NCBI RefSeq assembly: GCF_007833275.1
Contig: NZ_CP042241.1
Location: 1,302,001 to 1,366,000, forward strand
Length of the DNA: 64,000 nucleotides
Reading direction: 5' to 3'
Source of the DNA: Salarchaeum sp. JOR-1
Lineage (GTDB): Archaea; Halobacteriota; Halobacteria; Halobacteriales; Halobacteriaceae
Part shown: in pieces, positions 21,039 to 30,623 of the stretch
Position numbering within the stretch: the first letter of the stretch is position 1
Layout: each line of letters starts with the position of its first letter
Made by a program: the position numbers and the translations under genes
The notes under the pieces: generated by a model
The model's input: the letters and a program-made list of their open reading frames with translations, nothing else
Database searches by the model: none
Told to the model about the DNA's origin: nothing

Positions 21039-21857
21039 ATGACTGGGGATTCGGCAACGACAAGCTGGAAATCCGCTACAACCTCATCGAGCACTTCAAT
21101 CAAAACGACTGGACAACCAGAGCCGTCGAGTGTATACGGAGAATCCGTACAAGCACAGGTTCTGACAGCTACAGAAGCAATGGAAGTCTGCAATCTATCC
21201 CCGAGTAAGCGACTTGTAGGAAGACCCATCGAAGGAGAACTCGGGGACGACAATCTAACGACCAAACAAATTCGTCGCTATGCCAATGCAGTAGTGAAGT
21301 TGGACAATTGGCCATTGGCAGACGTCGATCTCGAGAAAGTCACGTTCGAGACTCGCATACGGGCGAAGCGACGACATGGCGTGTTCGAAGGCCAAGGGGA
21401 TGGATACAGTACAATCGGAATTAGCCAGCATACGATTGAGAATGGCGATTGGGAGAATGTCAAGGAAACCATCCGCCATGAGCTGGTTCATGCGTGGCAA
21501 CACCAACATAAGGGGGAACGTGCTGAACTCCCGAATGGCGATGTCGTCAAAGATATCGGGGTAGGCCATACTGGTAGTTGGTACAAGTGGGAAGACCTGA
21601 TGGATGTTCAGCGGCGCAATAACCATTACGATAGAGAACCTGACGACTATCGGTACATTCTAGGCTGTTCCGAGTGCGGAGATTGGATCGGTAGATTTCG
21701 ATTATCCAATCTGGTGCGTGAAGTTGCACAAGGAGAGAGACGCTGCGATTCGTGCGGCGCGCTTCTATATCTCTTTGACCCCGACACCGGATTTCGAGTC
21801 CCCCATGGCGAATATAGTGACTACGCAATCCGTGACTGGCTTGACGCCACTGAGTAA
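21039..21857 (+). CDS. SprT-like zinc metalloprotease with C-terminal zinc ribbon
   Basis: The protein carries the zincin motif HELVHAW (21477-21497), a downstream GVGHTGSWYKW that supplies the third zinc ligand as in SprT/Spartan proteins, and a C-terminal ribbon CSECGDW...CDSCGALL. Spartan and Wss1 proteins cut proteins crosslinked to DNA. I place the start at 21039 because the reading upstream (possible starts at 20991 or TTG 20886) is AT-rich and looks non-coding, which gives 272 residues. The start is uncertain. The serine/threonine-rich first 40 residues look disordered. It directly follows the EEP nuclease on the same strand. Confidence 0.75.
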   Translation: MTGDSATTSWKSATTSSSTSIKTTGQPEPSSVYGESVQAQVLTATEAMEVCNLSPSKRLVGRPIEGELGDDNLTTKQIRRYANAVVKLDNWPLADVDLEKVTFETRIRAKRRHGVFEGQGDGYSTIGISQHTIENGDWENVKETIRHELVHAWQHQHKGERAELPNGDVVKDIGVGHTGSWYKWEDLMDVQRRNNHYDREPDDYRYILGCSECGDWIGRFRLSNLVREVAQGERRCDSCGALLYLFDPDTGFRVPHGEYSDYAIRDWLDATE

Positions 21858-22000
21858 GCGACAACCTCAACGATAGACCTTGTCCAGTTAGCCACGTCGT
21901 ACGTCAAAAGACGAATCCTATCAACTCTCAGATTCTGTTACGGTTAGGTGGATTTCCGTAACAGACCTCGAGTAGCCGATATAGCATCGTTGTTACACGC

Positions 22001-23095
22001 TCAATTGTATCCGTGCGTCTCCCAAGCCGTCTGGGGATCGACTTCGCCTGACTCAATCGCTTCGATAATACGATTAATTGCCTTGTGAGAATATCGATCG
22101 GACATTCCGCTATACGGCGTATTCAACTCTCTATGATACTCCTCGTTTCCGTGAACGTCCAGCTTCCGTACGATGGCCCAGATCTTCGACCGTGTAATCT
22201 CCTTTGGACCCTCGTATTTCTCTTCAATCTTGTCTGCTAGGTCGTAGATTCCCATGCTATAGCGGTCGAAGGGGTTGACTTCTCGATACCCGATGACGTA
22301 ATCATCGACTTCCTCATCGTCCGAGACGTAGTGAACGGGTTGGCCTTCCGATTGAGTGAATTTGAGTTTGATTGTGGGGCCTTGTCCCTCAACGTCGAAT
22401 CTAAGATTGGACACGCCAGGGAAAATGCTATCAAAATCGTCGTCGGAGTCAATCCTATCTAAGATGGTATCCAGTTCGTCATCTGTGGGCGGATCGTCAT
22501 CTCCTTCTTGAGTTCTGTTGCTTATCTCGATTGCCCTGGCCCTAGCTCTAGCGGCGTCTCGAGCTCCTTGGTCGAGTAATTCTTGGATTTTCTCTGTTTC
22601 CTCCTCGTAGATAATATCGAGGTGTTTCAATGGGGCGCCTGAAATCGGCAATACGCGGCTTGGAAGGTGGTCGTTGAGCGATTCGTTAAATTCCTCCTTC
22701 AGAAGAGAATCGATGATCGAAAGACCAGAACGAGTGTATGCGTAAAGTAGTTGTTCACCAATTACACTATTCCCGTGCATCGCTTCATTGCGATGACCGG
22801 CGATTTCTTCCAAAGTGATTTTCTCATCCTCAGATAACAGGTTCAGACCCGGGTCGTCCTGTGTACCTCCGCAGAGAACGTTAATACACTTCCCTAGCTC
22901 AATCGTATGCCCGTTGCCTTTTCGGACATCGTAATCATGTCTGAGGAGGATTGATTTCAGAAGCATTTCAATAGAATGATTTAAATGGAGAAGAACGGAA
23001 GAGAGTCTTCCAGTTTCATGTGGCCGATTAAAAAATTCGACCACCAATACCAGAGAATCCTCTGACTTTTCCTTATACATTTGAGACTCTGTCAT
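22001..23095 (-). CDS. HEPN-like protein (DUF3644-type) with RX4H motif
   Basis: A 364-residue acidic protein. The N-terminal half is helical, with RLSSVLLHLNHSIEMLLKSI near residue 30 and the motif HRNEAMHG near residue 101. Its R-N-E-A-M-H matches the RX4-6H catalytic pair of HEPN ribonucleases. The arrangement resembles DUF3644-type proteins found in defence islands. The C-terminal half, after a very acidic linker, is unrecognised and may be a DNA- or partner-binding domain. It faces the helicase-protease genes. CTTTACTAT on the minus strand at 23117-23126 suits a leaderless start at 23095. Function as an RNase toxin is inference from the motif. Confidence 0.6.
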   Translation of the reverse strand: MTESQMYKEKSEDSLVLVVEFFNRPHETGRLSSVLLHLNHSIEMLLKSILLRHDYDVRKGNGHTIELGKCINVLCGGTQDDPGLNLLSEDEKITLEEIAGHRNEAMHGNSVIGEQLLYAYTRSGLSIIDSLLKEEFNESLNDHLPSRVLPISGAPLKHLDIIYEEETEKIQELLDQGARDAARARARAIEISNRTQEGDDDPPTDDELDTILDRIDSDDDFDSIFPGVSNLRFDVEGQGPTIKLKFTQSEGQPVHYVSDDEEVDDYVIGYREVNPFDRYSMGIYDLADKIEEKYEGPKEITRSKIWAIVRKLDVHGNEEYHRELNTPYSGMSDRYSHKAINRIIEAIESGEVDPQTAWETHGYN

Positions 23096-23394
23096 GTCCT
23101 TTTGTGTTGTCCGCCCAATAGTAAAGGTTGGTCGTCAGCTATTGACTTACCTTGAAGGGGGTATATTGCTGCTAGTAGATCTTCATCACTAATGCTCGCA
23201 GAGGAACTGCGTATCGCGCGCGGTTGATGAACTCCCAACTATTATGTCCGTTCGCTGCTATCTAAATCTTAGCGAACCGCACGACGTCGGCGACCCCCAT
23301 CACGGAACGTGATGAAATCAAATCGGCAAAACGGGGGGTGGTTTAAAAACGTCGTACTGCCGTCTGCCAAATGTTGCCCGTCACGCAGAATGAT
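23096..23394. other. Intergenic region between the HEPN-like gene and tRNA-Arg
   Basis: About 300 bases without a gene. It holds the HEPN-like gene's promoter at its left end, an inverted repeat GTTCGCT/AGCGAAC (23250-23256 and 23271-23277), and a tight hairpin CATCACG-GAA-CGTGATG at 23298-23314. Either hairpin could be a terminator or operator. No copy of the tRNA 3' end is present, so this is not an obvious attachment site. Confidence 0.4.
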
Positions 23395-23468
23395 GGGCGC
23401 TGCAGGATTTGAACCCGCGGCGTCTTGGTCCGAAGCCAAGTGCTCTGTCCAAGCTGAGCTAAGCGCCC
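23395..23468 (-). tRNA. tRNA-Arg (anticodon TCG)
   Basis: A 74-base cloverleaf on the minus strand. Acceptor GGGCGCT pairs with AGCGCCC, the anticodon stem CTTGG/CCAAG encloses loop CTTCGGA with anticodon TCG (codon CGA), and the T loop is TTCAAAT. No CCA is encoded. It separates the accessory block on the left from the core chromosome on the right. Confidence 0.93.
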
Positions 23469-23511
23469 GCACGTGTAGTTGTCGGCGCTGCGTGTTTGAC
23501 GGTTTCGATTT

Positions 23512-24288
23512 TCAGTAGGTCTGGGCGAGGGCGGTGAGGGCGTCATGGTGGTTGGTGGAGTGCGGGGCGGTAAGAGGGCTGACTGAGACGTGACCGTCGA
23601 GGACGGCGCGGCGGTCGGTGCCTTCGGGGTCGTCGACAGTGCCGTTTTCGACGCGATCCCACATGCGGTCGTGGATAGTGACGTGGGTGGCGTCTTGGCG
23701 GCGGGCGGTCATGTCGTAGGCGTCACTGGGACGGGTGATGCGCATTTCGCCGGTTTCCTGGCCGACGATTGGTGTGTTGACGTTGAGGTAGTCGGCGTGA
23801 TCGAAGACGCCGGCGCCGAGCGCGTGCTGTGCGAGGTATTTGACGGCGTGGGCGGCGGTCTGGTAGTCGTCGATGGTGAGGTCGCGGGAGCCAACGTCGC
23901 CGGGTTCGAGGAGGCGGGAGACGGCGATTGCGGGGACGTCGAAGAAGGCGGCTTCGACGGCGGCGGAGACGGTGCCGGAGCGGCCGAGGACGTACATGCC
24001 GAGGTTCGCGCCGGCGTTACAGCCGGCGACGACGAGGTCGGGGGTGGGGCCGAGGGCTTCCATGCCGGCGACGACGCAGTCGGCGGGTGTTCCTTGGACA
24101 GCGTAGCCTGCGTCGCGTTCTTCGACCTGGACGTCGGTCGACATCGCGCGGCCGGTGGCGCTCTGGTCACTGGCGGGCGCGACGACGGTGACGTCCCCGA
24201 CCTCGGCGAGGGCGTCGCGGACGGCGTGCAGTCCGGGGTTGTCGATGCCGTCGTCGTTCGTGAGGAGGATGTCGAGCGACTCGCTCAT
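23512..24288 (-). CDS. surE: 5'/3'-nucleotidase SurE
   Basis: A stationary-phase survival nucleotidase that removes phosphate from nucleoside monophosphates. The metal-binding opening ILLTNDDGID is at the N terminus, with VVAPASDQSATGRAMS near residue 38, a conserved VAGCNAGANLG near 92 and SGTVSAAVEA near 106. The length of 258 residues is usual. I start at 24288 (MSESLD), next to the first strand; an ATG at 24303 is in frame. It lies 39 bases downstream of the methyltransferase gene on the same strand, so it may share its transcript. Confidence 0.92.
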   Translation of the reverse strand: MSESLDILLTNDDGIDNPGLHAVRDALAEVGDVTVVAPASDQSATGRAMSTDVQVEERDAGYAVQGTPADCVVAGMEALGPTPDLVVAGCNAGANLGMYVLGRSGTVSAAVEAAFFDVPAIAVSRLLEPGDVGSRDLTIDDYQTAAHAVKYLAQHALGAGVFDHADYLNVNTPIVGQETGEMRITRPSDAYDMTARRQDATHVTIHDRMWDRVENGTVDDPEGTDRRAVLDGHVSVSPLTAPHSTNHHDALTALAQTY

Positions 24289-24327
24289 AGTGCTATGATT
24301 CATCGGGGGCGGGGATAAGTTCCGGCG

Positions 24328-25716
24328 TTAGCGCGCGCGGTCGACGACGGTGTCCTCGTCGATGACGACGTTGTACGCGGCTTCGTCGTCGTTCCAGAGG
24401 ACGAGTCCTTCCTCGATGGAGAGAACGCTCCCGTAGGGTGCGCGGGCGAGCGCGGCGTTCAACGCGTCCTCGTTTACGTGGACGGCGTAGGCGTCCTGGT
24501 TTTCGCTGCCGTCGCTGATTTTGTAGACGGGATTCGCGTCTTCGTCGGCGAGGTTCGCGCTGAGTTTCGCGACGAGGAGGTTCACGCGGTTCGTGACGTG
24601 CGCGTCGGCGTCCGCGAGTTTCGCGATCCGGGATTCGTCGAGGGACACGTCGTACCGGCGTTCGCCGTCCGTCCGCAACAGCGAGTACGAGAACTTTACC
24701 GTCTCGTTCAGGAACTCGCTCGGCCGCGGCGCGTTCTCGGCGAGTCGGCGCTGGAACCCCGGTGGTTCGATGTCGGGCCGGTGGTCGAAACTCCAACCGG
24801 TATCGGTGGGGCGTTCGCCGGGCCAGAACCGGACGGTAGGGCCGTAGACGGTCGCGCCCCGGGATTCGAGTTCGCGTTCGGTCTCGCGGAGGCCGATGCT
24901 GGTGTTGCGGTCGGCGGGTGCGAGCGCGAGGACGGTTCCGTCGGGTGCGAGGGCGTCGAGGAGTTTTTCGCCGGCGGCGACGGGGTCGTCGAGCTCGGAG
25001 AGCACGCTGCACGCCATGACGAGGTCGTACTCGCCGTCGGGTCTGAACTCCTCGATGCGCTCTCGGGTGAGTTCCGTGTGGAAGTTCGAGCCGGTCTCGT
25101 CGGTGAGGGAGTGGAGCACGTCGGCGGCGTCGCTCGGTTCGACGGCGTGGTAGTCCACGAGCGCGTCGTCGGGGAGGTAGTCGTGGAGGCCGAGCGCGGG
25201 GCCGCCGACGCCCGCGCCCACGTCGAGCACGCGCAGGTCGCCCGGAATCCGGCCGTCCCGGGCGAGGTAGTCGAGCGCGTACTGGACGGCCGCGTAGTAG
25301 TCCGGGAGGTGGTAGACGCCGTAGCCGAGCGCGGCCTCGTAGTCGTACTCGACGGGATGCTGGCGGTAGTAGTCCTCTTTCAGGCGTCGAATCGTCTCCC
25401 GCAGGCGCTTCCCGGAGTCGCCCTTCTGCCAGTTCCGTCCGTACTCGTCGAACAGGAGGTCTTCGAACGCGAACGCGTACTCGTCGGGGAACGCGGTCAC
25501 CGAGTCGAAGCGCGGGCGGACGGGCGAGCCGTCGGCGGGAACGAACGTGCCGTCGTCGCGCTCTACGAGGCCGAGGTCGGCGGCTTCGTCCCGGAGCGCG
25601 AGCGCGACGACGCGGTGGTCGGCCTCCACGTAGTCCGCGAGCTCCTCGGGGTCGAGCGGCCGAACGCCCCGGAGGTACTTCGCGGTGTCCCGCAACCGCT
25701 CCCTATCGACCGGCAT
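24328..25716 (-). CDS. SAM-dependent methyltransferase (Rsm22-like)
   Basis: A 462-residue protein. After an N-terminal helical and winged-helix-like part, LPDYYAAVQYALDYL leads into the SAM-binding motif LDVGAGVGGPALGL near residue 165, and ACSVLSELDD marks motif IV-V. YGVYHLPDYYAAV just before the SAM motif is reminiscent of Rsm22/METTL17 proteins linked to small-subunit ribosome assembly. The C-terminal 120 residues are not assigned. Its start overlaps the prephenate dehydrogenase gene by 14 bases, so they form one unit with surE. The true substrate is not visible. Confidence 0.7.
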   Translation of the reverse strand: MPVDRERLRDTAKYLRGVRPLDPEELADYVEADHRVVALALRDEAADLGLVERDDGTFVPADGSPVRPRFDSVTAFPDEYAFAFEDLLFDEYGRNWQKGDSGKRLRETIRRLKEDYYRQHPVEYDYEAALGYGVYHLPDYYAAVQYALDYLARDGRIPGDLRVLDVGAGVGGPALGLHDYLPDDALVDYHAVEPSDAADVLHSLTDETGSNFHTELTRERIEEFRPDGEYDLVMACSVLSELDDPVAAGEKLLDALAPDGTVLALAPADRNTSIGLRETERELESRGATVYGPTVRFWPGERPTDTGWSFDHRPDIEPPGFQRRLAENAPRPSEFLNETVKFSYSLLRTDGERRYDVSLDESRIAKLADADAHVTNRVNLLVAKLSANLADEDANPVYKISDGSENQDAYAVHVNEDALNAALARAPYGSVLSIEEGLVLWNDDEAAYNVVIDEDTVVDRAR

Positions 25717-26425
25717 CCTCGTACACCTCCGTGAACTCCTCGTTCACCAGTCGCTCTGCGGCGTCCCGGATGTCCTCCGCGCCGTCGAACGCGTCCTGAA
25801 TGTCGCCGTAGACGCGCGGCGTCCCGCTCGTCACGCGATCCGCGAGCGAACGCAGTTCCTCGTACACCGGCGTCTCCAGCCCCTCGGGCACGTCCGCCGC
25901 GGCGAGCGCGAACGCGAGAATCGCGGCGTGCGTCCGGCCCTGTACGGTTCGCATCGCGTCGTCGTGCTCCTCGGGTTCGACGTCGACGAGCGTGTTCCCG
26001 GCGTCCTCGAGCTCGCGGAGCACGCCGTCCGTCGCGGGGCCGCCAGCGCCCGTCGACACCGCGACGTTTCCGGGCGCGCTATCCCCGGCAAAGAGCGGGT
26101 GGAGGCTCACGCGCTCCCGGGCGGGGGCGGCGCGCGCCATCGCCGCGAGCGCGTCCGTCATCTGTCCTGTCACGTCCACGACGGCCTGCTGCGCGCGCCC
26201 CGCCTGCGCCTCGATAACCTCGGCGGCGGCGTCCATCGGCACCGCGACGCAGACGAGGCCGTACCGGGTTTCGCCGTCGACGCTGGCGACGCTCCCGCGC
26301 TCCCCCAGGGCGTCCGCGGCGTCCCGGGCGGCGGACTCGTCCACGTCAGCGAACGCGACGGCGTTCGAGACGGTTCGCGCGAACCACCGACCCATCTCGC
26401 CCGCGCCGACCACGAGTACGTCCAT
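25703..26425 (-). CDS. tyrA: Prephenate dehydrogenase
   Basis: A 240-residue NAD(P)-dependent dehydrogenase of the TyrA type, which converts prephenate to hydroxyphenylpyruvate on the way to tyrosine. The nucleotide motif VVGAGEMGRW lies at the N terminus, VAVPMDAA follows near residue 70, and RVSLHPLFAG carries the conserved histidine. The start at 26425 places the glycine motif at residue 7 as in the family; the longer reading adds a non-family tail. Two other aromatic-pathway genes, aroA and aroC, lie within 8 kb, which supports the call. Confidence 0.85.
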   Translation of the reverse strand: MDVLVVGAGEMGRWFARTVSNAVAFADVDESAARDAADALGERGSVASVDGETRYGLVCVAVPMDAAAEVIEAQAGRAQQAVVDVTGQMTDALAAMARAAPARERVSLHPLFAGDSAPGNVAVSTGAGGPATDGVLRELEDAGNTLVDVEPEEHDDAMRTVQGRTHAAILAFALAAADVPEGLETPVYEELRSLADRVTSGTPRVYGDIQDAFDGAEDIRDAAERLVNEEFTEVYEDAGR

Positions 26426-26505
26426 CACCAGAGCGTACCGGACGCCCCGGCAAAAGGCGTTCGTTCGTAACAAGAGTCTTAGGGACCGCGAGGCTACTGA
26501 CGGGT

Positions 26506-27081
26506 ATGACGAACCGGCCGACCGTCCTCGTCGTGGAGGACGAACACGACCTCGCGGCTCTCTACCAGTCGTGGTTGTCGGCCGACTACGACGTCCGCGT
26601 CGCCAACACGGGCGCGGACGCGCTCGCCGCAGTCGACGCCACGGTGGACGTGGCGCTCGTCGATCGTCGACTCCCGGAGACGGACGGCGACGAACTCCTC
26701 TGTGCGCTCCACGACACTAATCCGGGCCTCCGGGTCGCGCTCGTCTCGGGCATCGAACCCGACTTCGACATCATCAGCCTCGGGTTCGACGCGTACGTCG
26801 TCAAACCCGTCTCCCGCACGGAACTCCACGACGTGGTGCGCCGATTGCTCACGCGCGCCGTGTACAGCGGCGAGATTCGAGAGTTCTTCGCGCTCGCGTC
26901 GAAACGCGCCGCGCTCGAAGCCGAGAAGTCCGATGAGGAACTCGCGGAGAGCGCCGCCTACGACGACCTCGTCGACCGCATCGGGGCGCGGCGGGCCGAA
27001 CTGGACGACTTGCTCTCTCGGTTCACGACCGAGGACTTCGTCGCGGAGTTCCGCGAACTCAACGACGAGGTTCAGGAGTAG
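26506..27081 (+). CDS. HalX-domain response regulator
   Basis: A 191-residue protein with a receiver domain: acidic pair VVEDEHD near residue 10, phosphoacceptor aspartate in VALVDRRLP near 53, and the lysine in VVKPVSR near 102. The receiver is followed by the helical HalX domain typical of haloarchaea (SAAYDDLVDRIGARRAELDD). The output of HalX is unknown. It starts 80 bases from the divergent tyrA gene. The next gene on the same strand is another signalling protein, so they may work together. Confidence 0.9.
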   Translation: MTNRPTVLVVEDEHDLAALYQSWLSADYDVRVANTGADALAAVDATVDVALVDRRLPETDGDELLCALHDTNPGLRVALVSGIEPDFDIISLGFDAYVVKPVSRTELHDVVRRLLTRAVYSGEIREFFALASKRAALEAEKSDEELAESAAYDDLVDRIGARRAELDDLLSRFTTEDFVAEFRELNDEVQE

Positions 27082-27125
27082 GCCGCCAACGGCTATTTAC
27101 CCGTCAGTTCCCTTATCCCACCCGT

Positions 27126-28055
27126 ATGGATGGGAGTGCGCGCGTGCGCTACATCGGCGCTGGCGGCGGCGTTCGGGAGCGCGCCGACCGTACCGCCAGC
27201 CAGCGGGACACGCTTTCCGTTCGCGTCGCCGACACCGAGGCAGACGTGTTCGACGCGCTCGCGGAGGGGCGCGTGGATTGCGTGGTGAGCGAACACGACC
27301 CCGGCACGCTGGATGGCATCGACTTGCTCTCTCGGGTTCGGGACGTCGACCCCGCGGTGCCGTTCGTGTTGTTCACCGCGAACGGGAGCGAGTCCGTGGC
27401 GGGCGCCGCCGTCGACGCCGGCGTGACGAACTACGTTCCACGCGCGGGAGACTCTCCGTACGCGGATCTCGCGGACGCCTGTCAGTCGGCCGTCGACCAG
27501 TACCTCGCGGAGCGCGACGTGGCGATGCTGAACGACCTCGCGCGGAACGTCTACGAGCGCATCACGGACGCGTTCTTCGCGGTGGATCGCGACTGGAACT
27601 TCACGTACGTGAACGACGAGGCGGAGGAGTTACTGGACGTGCGCGCAGAGGACGTCATCGAGGAGAACATCTGGGACGAGTTCGAGGAAGCGGTCGGATC
27701 GACGTTCTACACGGAGTTCCACCGCGCTATCGCGACCCAGGAGGCCGTGACGTTCACGGAGCGCTACGACCCGCTGGGCGAGCACTTCCAGGTTCGGGCG
27801 TTCCCGTCCGAGAACGGCCTCTCCGTGCACTTCCACGCTATCGACCCGGAGAGCGACTCGGCGGACGGCGCGCACCTCATCGAACTCACGAACGTCCTCG
27901 CCTACGACCTCCTCGACTCCATCGAGCGCGCGCAGGCCTCGCTGAACGACGTGCGGGAGGGCGACCGCGAGGCGATAGACGACGTGGCGGCGGCGCTCGA
28001 CCGGATGGACGACCTCGTAACCCACTCCATCACGCTCGCCGCGAACCCGGACTAG
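27126..28055 (+). CDS. Receiver-like plus PAS sensor protein without kinase domain
   Basis: A 309-residue protein. Residues 1-130 resemble a receiver domain, but the phosphoacceptor position in CVVSEHDPG appears to be glutamate. Residues 140-235 form a PAS domain (ITDAFFAVDRDWNFTYVNDE). The last 60 residues look like a dimerisation helix pair (LLDSIERAQASL), without any ATP-binding kinase part. So it may sense and relay a signal through partners rather than by phosphorylation. It follows the HalX regulator by 44 bases. Its stop overlaps the converging peptidase gene by four bases. Confidence 0.72.
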   Translation: MDGSARVRYIGAGGGVRERADRTASQRDTLSVRVADTEADVFDALAEGRVDCVVSEHDPGTLDGIDLLSRVRDVDPAVPFVLFTANGSESVAGAAVDAGVTNYVPRAGDSPYADLADACQSAVDQYLAERDVAMLNDLARNVYERITDAFFAVDRDWNFTYVNDEAEELLDVRAEDVIEENIWDEFEEAVGSTFYTEFHRAIATQEAVTFTERYDPLGEHFQVRAFPSENGLSVHFHAIDPESDSADGAHLIELTNVLAYDLLDSIERAQASLNDVREGDREAIDDVAAALDRMDDLVTHSITLAANPD

Positions 28056-29227
28056 AGTTCGAAATCGAGCGGGTAGTCGGTGAAGTTCTCGTAGCCGTTC
28101 TCGGTGACGACGACGATGTCCTCCAGACGGACGCCGCCGACGTCAGGGTCGTAGAGGCCGGGTTCGATAGTGACGACGTGCCCGGGTTCGAGTTCGTCCG
28201 TCGCGTTCGTCGAAATCGATGGCGCTTCGTGGACGTCCAGACCGACGCCGTGGCCGGTGCTGTGGATGTAGCCAGTCTCCGTGCTCGGGTCGCTCCGGAG
28301 CGTGGGGTAGCCGGCGTCCTCGTACACGTCGCAGACGGCGTGGTGGACGTCCTCGCCGGTCGCGCCGGGTTCGAGCGCGTCGAACGCCGCATCCAGGGCC
28401 TCCCGCGTGAGGTCGTAAAACTCGCGCGCGTCATCGCTCGCATCGCCCTTCACGAACGTCCGCGTCATGTCCGCGTGGTACTTCGTCTCCTTGTCTCGGG
28501 GGAAGATGTCGATGATGATGGTCTCGTCCGCGTTGAGCGGGCCGCTCCCGCGATCGTGGGGGACTGACGCTGACTCGCCGCAGGCGACGATGGTCTCGTC
28601 GAGCGAACAGCCGTGCCGGAGGAGCGTCACCTCTATTTCCTCCTTCACGCGCTCGGACGTGAGTGGGTCGCCCTCGTAGTGGAGCACGCCGTCCCGCACG
28701 GTCGCGGCATCGAGGAGCGTCTCAGCGGCCCGCATCGCCGCTTCGTTCGCCGCCTGCGCGGCCTTCACGTGCTCGACTTCCTCTGCGGTCTTCGTCGCGC
28801 GAATCGCCCTCACCGTCTCGCCGTCGTCTACGTCCACCGCGATGTCGTTCTCGCGGAGACCGTCGGCGGTGGCGAGCGGAAAGCGCTCGTTCACCAGGAC
28901 GGATTCGACGCCGAACTCGGCGAGGAACTCGGCGTAGAGGAGGTCGCGCGCGGTCGACGTGTCGTTGTTCGCGCGCTTCTCCTGGTAGTCGTAGTCCGCG
29001 TACCGCCGCACGGTGTCCGCGCGCGACTCCTGTTTCGCTCGCGTGAATTCCAGGCCGGAGACGAGGAGAACGGTCTCCTCGGGCGTGTAGAGGCTGACGA
29101 AGGGGTCGCTCGCGTCGAACCCCGAGAGGTAGAGCTGGTCGGAGGTCGAGGCGTCCGCGTCGAGCAGGTAGCCGTCCGCGCCCGCCGCGTCGAGCGCGTC
29201 GTCGAGCGCGCCGAAATCGGGTTCCAT
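28052..29227 (-). CDS. M24 family Xaa-Pro aminopeptidase-like metallopeptidase
   Basis: A 391-residue pita-bread peptidase. The N-terminal creatinase-like domain is followed by a catalytic domain with metal ligands in [20 protein letters not shown], the [11 protein letters not shown] segment near residue 320, VVTIEPGLY and VRLEDIVVV. All five metal ligands (D, D, H, E, E) are present, so it should be active. It probably removes N-terminal residues before proline in peptides in the cytoplasm. The gene stands alone between the sensor gene and aroA, divergent from aroA. Confidence 0.88.
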   Translation of the reverse strand: MEPDFGALDDALDAAGADGYLLDADASTSDQLYLSGFDASDPFVSLYTPEETVLLVSGLEFTRAKQESRADTVRRYADYDYQEKRANNDTSTARDLLYAEFLAEFGVESVLVNERFPLATADGLRENDIAVDVDDGETVRAIRATKTAEEVEHVKAAQAANEAAMRAAETLLDAATVRDGVLHYEGDPLTSERVKEEIEVTLLRHGCSLDETIVACGESASVPHDRGSGPLNADETIIIDIFPRDKETKYHADMTRTFVKGDASDDAREFYDLTREALDAAFDALEPGATGEDVHHAVCDVYEDAGYPTLRSDPSTETGYIHSTGHGVGLDVHEAPSISTNATDELEPGHVVTIEPGLYDPDVGGVRLEDIVVVTENGYENFTDYPLDFEL

Positions 29228-29304
29228 ACTCGTGGCGTCCGCTGGCGCGAGTAAAACCCTACCGCCTCCGGAACGCCTACGTGCCGGCCGGTCGACTCCC
29301 CGCC

Positions 29305-30585
29305 ATGGACGTCACGGTCACGACCTCACGCGTTCGCGGGGACGCGGACGCGCCGCCGTCGAAGAGCTACACGCACCGCGCGATTCTTGCCGCCGGATAC
29401 AGCGACGGCGCGCGCGTCCGCAACCCCCTCGACAGCGCGGACACGAAAGCGACGATGGACGCGGTCGACGCGTTCGGCGGCAACGTCGCGAAGGCAGCGC
29501 AGACGCTCGAAGTCGAGGGGTTCGCCGGCCGCCCCGACGTGCCGACGGACGTCCTCGACTGCGCGAACAGCGGGACGACGATGCGCCTCGTCACCGCCGC
29601 CGCGGCGCTCGCGGACGGCGTCACCGTCCTCACCGGCGACGACTCGCTCCGGTCGCGCCCCCAGGGCCCGCTGCTGGACGCGCTCGAATCGCTCGGCGCT
29701 CGCGCGCAGAGCACGCGCGGGAACGGCCAAGCCCCCCTCGTCGTCGAAGGCCCGATCGAGGGCGGCCGCGTCGAGGTTCCGGGCGACGTGTCGAGTCAGT
29801 TCATCACCGCGCTATTGATGGCGGGCGCGGTCACCGACGAGGGCGTCGAAATCGACCTCACGACCGAACTGAAGTCCGAACCGTACGTCGACCTCACGCT
29901 CGACGTGCTCGACGACTTCGGCGTCGAGGCGACGCGGACCGACGACGGCTACCGCGTCCCCGGCGGCCAGACCTACCGCACCGAGGAGTACCAGGTGCCC
30001 GGCGACTTCTCCTCGGCGTCCTACCTGGTCGGCGCGGGCGCGCTCGCCGGCGACGAGAGTGTTCGAGTGCACAACGTCTACCCGAGCGAGCAGGGCGACA
30101 GCGCCATCCTCGACATCGTCGAGCGGATGGGCGCGCGCGTCGACTGGAACCGCGACGAGGGAACCGTCGAGGTCGAGCAAGCGTCGCTCTCCGGCGTCGA
30201 GGTCGACGTCGGTGACACGCCCGACCTCCTCCCGACGATTGCGGCGCTCGGCGCGGCCGCGGACGGCACCACGCGCATCACGAACTGCGAGCACGTCCGG
30301 TTCAAGGAGACGGATCGAGTGGACGCGATGGCGACCGAACTCGCCGCGCTCGGCGCGCGCGTCACGGAGGAGCGCGACACGCTCACCGTCCACGGCGGCC
30401 AGAGCGACCTCTCGGGGGCGACGCTCTCCGGACACGGCGACCACCGCGTCGTGATGGCGCTCGCGCTCGCCGGCCTCGTGGCTGACGGCGACACCACCAT
30501 TACCGGCGCACACCACGTGGACGTGTCCTTTCCGGGATTCTTCGACACGCTCTACGACCTCGGCGCGAGCGTCGCACTCGACTGA
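29305..30585 (+). CDS. aroA: 3-phosphoshikimate 1-carboxyvinyltransferase (EPSP synthase)
   Basis: This enzyme adds enolpyruvate to shikimate-3-phosphate, the sixth step of the shikimate pathway. Family motifs are clear: [11 protein letters not shown] near residue 15, NSGTTMRL near 90, [10 protein letters not shown] near 117, the HVRFKETDR segment near 330 and [10 protein letters not shown] near 380. The length of 426 residues is normal. The ATG at 29305 puts the first strand at the N terminus; the in-frame GTG at 29281 would add a tail. It stands divergent from the peptidase gene. aroC follows two genes later on the same strand. Confidence 0.95.
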   Translation: MDVTVTTSRVRGDADAPPSKSYTHRAILAAGYSDGARVRNPLDSADTKATMDAVDAFGGNVAKAAQTLEVEGFAGRPDVPTDVLDCANSGTTMRLVTAAAALADGVTVLTGDDSLRSRPQGPLLDALESLGARAQSTRGNGQAPLVVEGPIEGGRVEVPGDVSSQFITALLMAGAVTDEGVEIDLTTELKSEPYVDLTLDVLDDFGVEATRTDDGYRVPGGQTYRTEEYQVPGDFSSASYLVGAGALAGDESVRVHNVYPSEQGDSAILDIVERMGARVDWNRDEGTVEVEQASLSGVEVDVGDTPDLLPTIAALGAAADGTTRITNCEHVRFKETDRVDAMATELAALGARVTEERDTLTVHGGQSDLSGATLSGHGDHRVVMALALAGLVADGDTTITGAHHVDVSFPGFFDTLYDLGASVALD

Positions 30586-30623
30586 ACCCCCACGCTTCTT
30601 ACCGCACGGGTTCTTCCACCGGT

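Noticed and set aside
23298-23314. Hairpin near tRNA-Arg as an attachment site
   Set aside because: It is an inverted repeat, not a copy of the tRNA end, and no integrase lies in the block to its left.
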